A stretch of 25,996 nt of DNA, from positions 1-25,996 of IMG/VR virus record IMGVR_UViG_3300025127_000233; one strand, written 5' to 3'. A program made the translations under genes and the position numbers. Positions 22,509 through 25,996 of this stretch are shown piece by piece; the first letter of the stretch is position 1, and every line of letters starts with the position of its first letter. This stretch comes from a virus. Below the pieces are notes generated by a model. That model worked only from the letters and a program-made list of their open reading frames with translations. It was not told the origin of the DNA and searched no databases.

Positions 22509-23975
22509 ATGTATCCGAATTTTAAGACGAAGCCATTTACTCATCAATTACAAGCGTTAGGTTGTAGTTGGAGCCACGAAAATTTTGCATATTTCATGGA
22601 GATGGGAACAGGCAAATCGAAAGTTTTGATTGATAATATTGCCATGTTGTATGACTCCGGAAAAATTAATGCAGCTGTTATTATAGCACCCAAAGGAGTT
22701 TATAGAAACTGGGAACGATTAGAAATACCTGCACACTTACCAGATCACATTGAAACTAGAGTCACGACTTGGGTAGCGCCAAGCTCTCGTAGAAAAGAAG
22801 ATACAAAAAATTTAAAAAAATTATCTGAATCTTTTGATGGTCTTGATATTTTTTTAATGAATGTCGAGGCTTTGGCTCACAAACCAGCGGTTGACTTTTT
22901 ACAGAAGTATTTACTTGGAACTCTTAGTTTGTTGTGCATTGACGAAAGCACCACGATTAAAAGTCCTTCTGCTCAACGAACTAAAAATATTTTAAAAATT
23001 TGTAGAGGGGCCTCGTACAGAAGAATTTTAACAGGATCCCCGGTCACTAAAAATCCTATGGATTTATATTCACAATGTGCTTTTCTTGACGAGGATCTAT
23101 TAGGGTTTAGTTCTTATTGGGCGTACAAATCTAGATATGCGATAGAGGTAAAACGACATAGTTCTACTCACGCCTATCCACACATTGTTGGATTTAGAAA
23201 CTTGGATGAGTTATCTAATAAATTAGCTAGCTTTTCTTTTCGAGTATTGAAAGAACAATGTTTAGATTTACCGGATAAAATTTATTCACCTAGATACATT
23301 GAACTAAGTAAAGAACAAGAGAAAGCTTACAATGATCTAGCGACATTTGCGATTGCGCAACTTGAAGGACAAACTCTAACAGTCGATAATACAATGACAA
23401 TGCTTCTTCGACTACACCAGATTACTTGTGGTTATCTGCCCACGGACAACGGCCAACCGCCAGTCCCGCTAAAAAATAATAGAATGGATGAGTTATTAAA
23501 TGTTTTAGAAGAAACAGAAGGCAAGGTAATCATCTGGGCAAACTATCGTTATTCAATATTAGACATAGCAAATACTTTACGTAAAAAGTTTGGGGAGGAA
23601 ACCGTAGTCACTTACTTTGGTGATACCAAAGACAAGGACAGGCAGGAGATTGTAAAACAATTTCAAGACAAGGACAGTCCTGTTCGATTTTTTATAGCCA
23701 ATCAACAAACTGGTGGCTACGGTCTAACATTAACAGCAGCTCACACTGTTGTATATTATTCTAATAATTATGATTTAGAAAAGAGAATACAGTCAGAAGA
23801 CAGAGCGCATAGAATAGGTCAAAAAAACAACGTCACTTACATTGATATTATTTGTGAAAAAACTGTCGATGAAAATATTGTCAATAGTTTGAGAAACAAA
23901 ATTGATTTAGCCTCACAATCATTAGGAGAAACTCTGAAAGAGTGGTTAATAGAAAGCAAAAGAAAAAAGAAATAA
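22509..23975 (+). CDS. SNF2-family superfamily 2 helicase/ATPase
   Basis: This 488-residue protein carries a complete SF2/SNF2 ATPase core: the Q-like HQLQAL (12-17), motif I EMGTGKS (31-37), motif Ia APKGVYRNW (60-68), motif II DEST (145-148), motif III ILTGSPVTKN (173-182), motif V QTGGYGLTLTAA (400-411) and motif VI SEDRAHRIGQ (429-438). There are no extra DNA-binding or nuclease domains, as usual for the short phage SNF2-like proteins. Such proteins translocate on double-stranded DNA and are thought to act in phage recombination, replication or clearing of bound proteins; the precise role here is unknown. It has its own promoter and is transcribed away from the replication operon. Confidence 0.92.
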   Translation: MYPNFKTKPFTHQLQALGCSWSHENFAYFMEMGTGKSKVLIDNIAMLYDSGKINAAVIIAPKGVYRNWERLEIPAHLPDHIETRVTTWVAPSSRRKEDTKNLKKLSESFDGLDIFLMNVEALAHKPAVDFLQKYLLGTLSLLCIDESTTIKSPSAQRTKNILKICRGASYRRILTGSPVTKNPMDLYSQCAFLDEDLLGFSSYWAYKSRYAIEVKRHSSTHAYPHIVGFRNLDELSNKLASFSFRVLKEQCLDLPDKIYSPRYIELSKEQEKAYNDLATFAIAQLEGQTLTVDNTMTMLLRLHQITCGYLPTDNGQPPVPLKNNRMDELLNVLEETEGKVIIWANYRYSILDIANTLRKKFGEETVVTYFGDTKDKDRQEIVKQFQDKDSPVRFFIANQQTGGYGLTLTAAHTVVYYSNNYDLEKRIQSEDRAHRIGQKNNVTYIDIICEKTVDENIVNSLRNKIDLASQSLGETLKEWLIESKRKKK

Positions 23976-23979
23976 GGTG

Positions 23980-24009
23980 TTGACAACGCAGTGGGAGTTC
24001 CTATATATT
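23980..24009 (+). promoter_or_regulatory. Early-type promoter for the small-gene cluster
   Basis: TTGACA (23980-23985), 13 bases, then TCCTATATA (23999-24007): the same layout as at 22457. A TATATT at 24004-24009 offers an alternative -10 with an 18-base spacer. The next ATG is at 24044, leaving a leader of about 30 bases with a GAAAGAGAAC ribosome binding region. Confidence 0.7.
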
Positions 24010-24043
24010 ATTACATATAATAAATTAAAAGAAAGAGAACGAA

Positions 24044-24268
24044 ATGGGTAAAGTAAACGCATACGCAAGAGATAAAGAAGACGAACTAGCAGATCTTTAC
24101 AATGAACTAGATGAGGCCAAAGCAGCTTTAGATAGAGCTAAAGAAATGCCAGGGTTCCAACAACTAACTAAGACTCATAGAGAAAGGGATTTTTCTTTGT
24201 TAGAATCTGAGATCAACGATTTTGTGAGTTTAGTTGATGATTACATGAGAGGGGATGAGCCTAAATGA
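24044..24268 (+). CDS. Small coiled-coil protein
   Basis: This 74-residue protein is strongly charged and helical. Residues about 9-36 (DKEDELADLYNELDEAKAAL) carry heptad-like hydrophobics typical of a coiled coil, followed by a second helix (LLESEINDFVSLVDDYM). It has no enzyme motif. It is the first gene after a strong early-type promoter, and its stop overlaps the start of the ribbon-helix-helix gene as ATGA, so the two are made together, perhaps as partners. The family is unknown. Confidence 0.7.
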   Translation: MGKVNAYARDKEDELADLYNELDEAKAALDRAKEMPGFQQLTKTHRERDFSLLESEINDFVSLVDDYMRGDEPK

Positions 24269-24426
24269 CAGACATTAAAAAATATAAATCAGTCATTGTA
24301 AGAGTAGAAACACATAGAAAGTTAAAAGAAATAGCTGGTGAAGATAGAAAAATATCTGGCATACTTTCTCAGTTAGTTGAGAAAGAGCATAAAGCCTGGA
24401 GTAAAAAAGTAGACAAGTTTCAGTAA
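24265..24426 (+). CDS. Ribbon-helix-helix-like small DNA-binding protein
   Basis: This 53-residue protein is coupled to the gene before it by an ATGA overlap. YKSVIVRV (about residues 7-14) would be the DNA-contacting strand, THRKLKEIAG helix A, and ISGILSQLVEKEHK helix B, with a short turn between (EDRK): the layout of Arc/CopG-type repressors, which dimerise through the strand and insert it in the major groove. It may regulate the phage's own promoters. The nearest inverted repeats are in the structured segment directly downstream and at 25541-25558. The assignment comes from pattern only, at modest confidence. Confidence 0.65.
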   Translation: MTDIKKYKSVIVRVETHRKLKEIAGEDRKISGILSQLVEKEHKAWSKKVDKFQ

Positions 24427-24470
24427 TGAGGAGGAGGCACCTACAAGATCTCCGCAGGTCTTTTTCATAA
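24426..24470 (+). CDS. Possible 14-residue Arg-rich leader peptide
   Basis: An ATG overlapping the ribbon-helix-helix stop (TAATG, the usual coupling junction here) opens a frame reading MRRRHLQDLRRSFS, with three successive AGG arginine codons. The frame runs through the 5' arm of the first hairpin and the small inner hairpin of the structured RNA segment, so a ribosome on it would change the folding. The GAGGAGG it contains could instead simply be part of a stem. It is speculative. Confidence 0.25.
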   Translation: MRRRHLQDLRRSFS

Positions 24471-24621
24471 TCATAATCATGGTGTCTCCTCTTGATTACT
24501 GATAGCGAGAATCAGTAATTATCTCTGAAGTCTACCTCCCAAACAGATGGATGAGATCTGTTTTAGCTCTCGCATGAACGGCTGAGGGGATTAAAATGCC
24601 ATTCCTCGCATCCCCTCGGCT
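24429..24621 (+). ncRNA. Candidate structured RNA: four hairpins with a possible pseudoknot
   Basis: Within a 210-base gap four strong stems follow one another. P1: 24431-24441 with 24481-24491, 11 pairs including one G-U. P2: 24495-24503 with 24511-24519, 9 perfect pairs, loop AGCGAGA. P3: 24541-24548 with 24556-24563, 8 perfect pairs, loop GGATGAG. P4: 24581-24591 with 24610-24620, 11 pairs including one G-U. The P2 loop GCGAGA (24505-24510) is exactly complementary to TCTCGC (24568-24573) between P3 and P4, allowing a pseudoknot around P3. P1 encloses a smaller stem (AAGATC/GGTCTT, 24445-24450 with 24457-24462) followed by five T. The segment looks richer in G+C than its surroundings. It matches no tRNA, tmRNA, RNase P or riboswitch I can recognise. 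It could be a trans-acting RNA or a leader of the 41-residue gene. Confidence 0.65.
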
Positions 24622-24636
24622 TAAGAAAGGATGGAG

Positions 24637-24762
24637 ATGTACAAGTTAGAATACGAACTAGATTTAAAAGAGTTATCTATAGAAGAACTAAAAAATTTAC
24701 AAGAGGATATAAAAAAAGAACTTGATCGTAGAACTGTAAAAGTTGTTGATAAAACAGAATAA
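24637..24762 (+). CDS. 41-residue peptide following the structured RNA
   Basis: The frame reads MYKLEYELDLKELSIEELKN then LQEDIKKELDRRTVKVVDKTE, a regular amphipathic helix with alternating Lys/Glu. I choose the ATG at 24637, six bases after AAGG; an ATG at 24631 is in frame but lacks spacing. The codon pattern and strong helix periodicity suggest it is a real gene rather than chance. It would be controlled by whatever the structured segment upstream does. Its function is unknown; a helical anti-host or adaptor peptide is possible. Confidence 0.6.
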   Translation: MYKLEYELDLKELSIEELKNLQEDIKKELDRRTVKVVDKTE

Positions 24763-24782
24763 AAAAGGGGGCCGAAGCCCCC
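24761..24782 (-). terminator. Rho-independent terminator with UUCG loop (minus strand)
   Basis: On the minus strand GGGGGC, loop TTCG and GCCCCC (24782-24767) are followed by six T (24766-24761): a textbook intrinsic terminator with the very stable UUCG tetraloop. It lies eight bases after the minus-strand gene at 24791-25033. On the plus strand the hairpin is followed only by TGATTTGATT, so termination of the 41-residue gene would be weaker. Confidence 0.9.
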
Positions 24783-24790
24783 TGATTTGA

Positions 24791-25033
24791 TTAGTTATCT
24801 TTTCTACAGTTGTCTTCATAAATGAAGTCATGTGTAGACATTTGATGAGTGGCTCTATATCCGGACTTATGAGGAACGTCGGGGTTGTCCCACCATTCCA
24901 AAATAGTCAGGGTATATAAAAAACCACCTTCGCCGTCGTCACATTTTTGAACTTGGACTACTTGTTTCTTGTCAATGTTTTTGACCCAGTTAGTCAAGTT
25001 CTCAGTTTCTTCGGTTAGAAAGTATCTTGCCAT
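24791..25033 (-). CDS. Small protein of unknown function, own promoter and terminator
   Basis: This 80-residue protein starts at the ATG (25033) preceded by AAAGGAG; a longer frame (25087) would run through the promoter, so it is rejected. It reads MARYFLTEETENLTNWVKNI, then KKQVVQVQKCDDGEGGFLYT, LTILEWWDNPDVP, and an acidic, two-cysteine tail. Beta strands dominate the centre. It stands alone between a consensus promoter and a UUCG terminator, which suggests high, independent expression early after infection, as with phage genes that target host functions; that role is inference. No family is recognised. Confidence 0.75.
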   Translation of the reverse strand: MARYFLTEETENLTNWVKNIDKKQVVQVQKCDDGEGGFLYTLTILEWWDNPDVPHKSGYRATHQMSTHDFIYEDNCRKDN

Positions 25034-25058
25034 TCCCTGTTTCTCCTTTCTGCCACCC

Positions 25059-25087
25059 ATTATATAGGATATATCCCATAAAGTCAA
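25059..25087 (-). promoter_or_regulatory. Strong sigma-70 type promoter (minus strand)
   Basis: TTGACT (25087-25082), a 17-base spacer and a perfect TATAAT (25064-25059). It also contains TCCTATATA (25069-25061), shared with the promoters at 22457 and 23980. It drives the gene starting at 25033, with a leader of roughly 20 bases carrying AAAGGAG. Confidence 0.85.
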
Positions 25088-25207
25088 TTGGACAAAGTGT
25101 CGCAGGTAAAAGTTGGAAAATTGTCCTCAACTTAGGGGATAACTTTCCATAAATTAAAACTTGACTTTTTAATATCATTTTATCCAAAAAATCTATATAA
25201 ATATCCA

Positions 25208-25250
25208 TAAGAGCGGGAGTGTTTACCCTGTTTCGATTCTCCCGCTTTTA
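25208..25250 (+). promoter_or_regulatory. Leader hairpin directly before a ribosome binding site
   Basis: AGCGGGAG (25212-25219) pairs perfectly with CTCCCGCT (25239-25246), extended by four more pairs (one G-U) to 25208 and 25250: 12 pairs around a 19-base loop. The 3' side runs into TTTTA, and AAAGGA (25252-25257) for the ATG at 25265 begins two bases later. It could act as an attenuator, a translational operator or an mRNA-stabilising 5' hairpin. A TATATAA at 25194-25200 is a possible -10 with no good -35. Confidence 0.6.
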
Positions 25251-25264
25251 CAAAGGACAACGCT

Positions 25265-25489
25265 ATGTTGAACGATATAAAAACAAAAATCGTGCTAGCT
25301 GTCCAACGACAGCAAGTCTACGATCCAGTGTTGAAAGACACGGTAGGTAAAGTCTTAGTGACTTTTGCTGATGGAATGGTGAACGGTTATCTCGAAGAAG
25401 ATTGGGATAACATGATGGAACAAGTAGATTCTATGCTCGAAAAGGCTTTTATTGTAGAGCCTAGAGCTTTCCAACCTCAGCTGGATTGA
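25265..25489 (+). CDS. Small protein of unknown function downstream of a leader hairpin
   Basis: This 74-residue protein has AAAGGA seven bases before the ATG. It begins with an amphipathic segment (MLNDIKTKIVLAVQRQQVYD), then a beta-like VGKVLVTFADGMVNGYL and an acidic helix (EEDWDNMMEQVDSMLEKAF). No cysteines, signal peptide or enzyme motif are seen. It is probably an early gene with post-transcriptional control by the hairpin in its leader. Its last 13 bases overlap the 3' end of the convergent gene at 25477-25656. The family is unknown. Confidence 0.65.
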   Translation: MLNDIKTKIVLAVQRQQVYDPVLKDTVGKVLVTFADGMVNGYLEEDWDNMMEQVDSMLEKAFIVEPRAFQPQLD

Positions 25490-25656
25490 CGATTATAACT
25501 AAGATTTTCTTTCTCTTTTTTTGCAGGCTCATCCTCGCCACAAAGACATTTGTCTTTGGACATCTCAATAGATAATTTATTTTGTAATGACGCTATCATT
25601 AGATTTCTAAGCTCAAACTCGCTTATTGCCTTGTGGTCTAAATCAAATTTTTTCAT
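25477..25656 (-). CDS. 59-residue protein with CxC motif
   Basis: The frame reads MKKFDLDHKAISEFELRNLM and continues through a helix (IASLQNKLSIEMS) into KDKCLCGEDEPAKKEKENLS. A single C-x-C and many charged residues suggest a small, possibly metal-binding peptide, but two cysteines alone are not enough to claim this. A TATACT (25673-25668) with a TG extension lies just upstream, giving a very short leader; AGAAG before the ATG is a weak ribosome binding site. An 18-base inverted repeat (25541-25558) lies inside the gene. It overlaps the convergent gene at 25265-25489 by 13 bases. Confidence 0.55.
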   Translation of the reverse strand: MKKFDLDHKAISEFELRNLMIASLQNKLSIEMSKDKCLCGEDEPAKKEKENLSYNRQSS

Positions 25657-25725
25657 GAGAACTTCTAGTATATCAAAGTTCGCAAGTCAATATCTACATA
25701 AAAATTAAAATAAATTACTTGACTT

Positions 25726-25996
25726 TTATGTGATTTCTTTTTTGCTCAATAACCACTGACCAGGGATCACTTGAACCCTGCCCACATCATTATCCATTTT
25801 ATCCGAACCAATATCTGCTGCCAAAATGATGTACTCTTCTGTTTCTGCGAGAACATATCCCACAGAAAGAACTTCGGGAGGCCTAATTTTGAGGGCATCA
25901 TTTAGACTATGCCAACCACTTTCTTTTTCATATGCGTCTAACCATCTAACAACATAGAGTTTTTTCCTGGGATGAGTTTGAGTTGTTCCCCCAACT
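25726..25996 (-). CDS. Conserved phage hypothetical protein (5' end beyond window)
   Basis: The frame is open to the right edge, so the start is outside the window or uses a rare codon; at least 89 residues are visible. It reads KKLYVVRWLDAYEKESGWHS, then PPEVLSVGYVLAETEEYIIL, AADIGSDKMDNDVG and RVQVIPGQWLLSKKEIT. I recognise this arrangement (V-R-W-x-D, G-W, V-x-S-V-G-Y-x-x-x-E, I-P-x-x-x-V/W-x-x) from small beta-rich proteins common in podovirus genomes, where the function is unknown. It is transcribed on the minus strand, 69 bases before the CxC gene and possibly on the same transcript. Confidence 0.75.
   Translation of the reverse strand, partial: VGGTTQTHPRKKLYVVRWLDAYEKESGWHSLNDALKIRPPEVLSVGYVLAETEEYIILAADIGSDKMDNDVGRVQVIPGQWLLSKKEIT

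Noticed and set aside
24427-24625. tRNA, tmRNA or CRISPR explanation for the structured spacer
   Set aside because: There is no cloverleaf with anticodon and CCA arms, no T-loop signature, no tag-peptide frame and no direct repeats with spacers; the stems are independent and of different sequence.
24761-24782. Strong terminator for the plus-strand small-gene cluster
   Set aside because: The hairpin is symmetrical, but only the minus-strand reading is followed by a T-run; on the plus strand the six A precede it.
25161-25200. TTGACT and TATATA as a promoter for the gene at 25265
   Set aside because: They are 27 bases apart, too far for a sigma-70 promoter, and no good -35 lies at the right distance from TATATAA.

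Overview
The window reads as part of the genome of a tailed bacteriophage, most likely a short-tailed (podovirus-like) marine phage of an AT-rich host. Direct support: virion genes, a T4-type muramidase, a phage family A DNA polymerase and very tight gene packing, with most junctions being 1- or 4-base stop/start overlaps. The marine setting and a SAR11-like host are inferences from the low G+C, the two 2OG-Fe(II) oxygenases, the glycosyltransferases and the Leu-type polymerase. No terminase, portal, major capsid protein, RNA polymerase or integrase is visible; the packaging and head genes presumably lie to the left.

Layout. (1) 1-3039, plus strand: surface or modification cargo, comprising the end of a GT9-like glycosyltransferase, a conserved unknown protein, a methyltransferase-like protein, a 2OG-Fe(II) oxygenase and a DxD glycosyltransferase. 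(2) 3082-14871, plus strand: virion block, with a large tail/hub protein, small structural proteins, a second oxygenase, and a run of internal-virion or ejection-type proteins that includes a 1454-residue one. (3) 14899-15348: endolysin. (4) 22218-15345, minus strand: replication operon in the order unknown, unknown, SSB-like protein, AEP-type primase, UvrD-like helicase, PolA, unknown. It meets the endolysin head-on with overlapping stop codons. (5) 22268-24762, plus strand: early-type accessory genes (small Cys protein, SNF2-like helicase, coiled-coil protein, ribbon-helix-helix protein), a strongly structured untranslated segment and a 41-residue peptide gene. (6) 24761-25996: short divergent and convergent unknown genes, with a strong minus-strand promoter and a UUCG terminator.

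How the parts work together: the primase, SSB, helicase and polymerase form one compact replisome cassette, translationally coupled and probably driven from the 49-base divergent region at 22219-22267. Three promoters in the right part share TTGAC(A/T), 12-13 bases, then TCCTATATA, suggesting one early class read by host sigma-70 RNA polymerase. The main virion block is preceded by a weaker related element with almost no leader.

Most notable: (a) a roughly 190-base, four-hairpin, possibly pseudoknotted RNA element at 24429-24621, just after a ribbon-helix-helix gene; (b) the helicase reading frame has no ATG, GTG or TTG ahead of its Walker A motif, but has an ATT placed correctly behind a strong Shine-Dalgarno sequence; (c) both the SSB-like protein and the primase end in an SSB-type acidic xPF tail; (d) the polymerase carries Leu at the position of E. 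coli Phe762.
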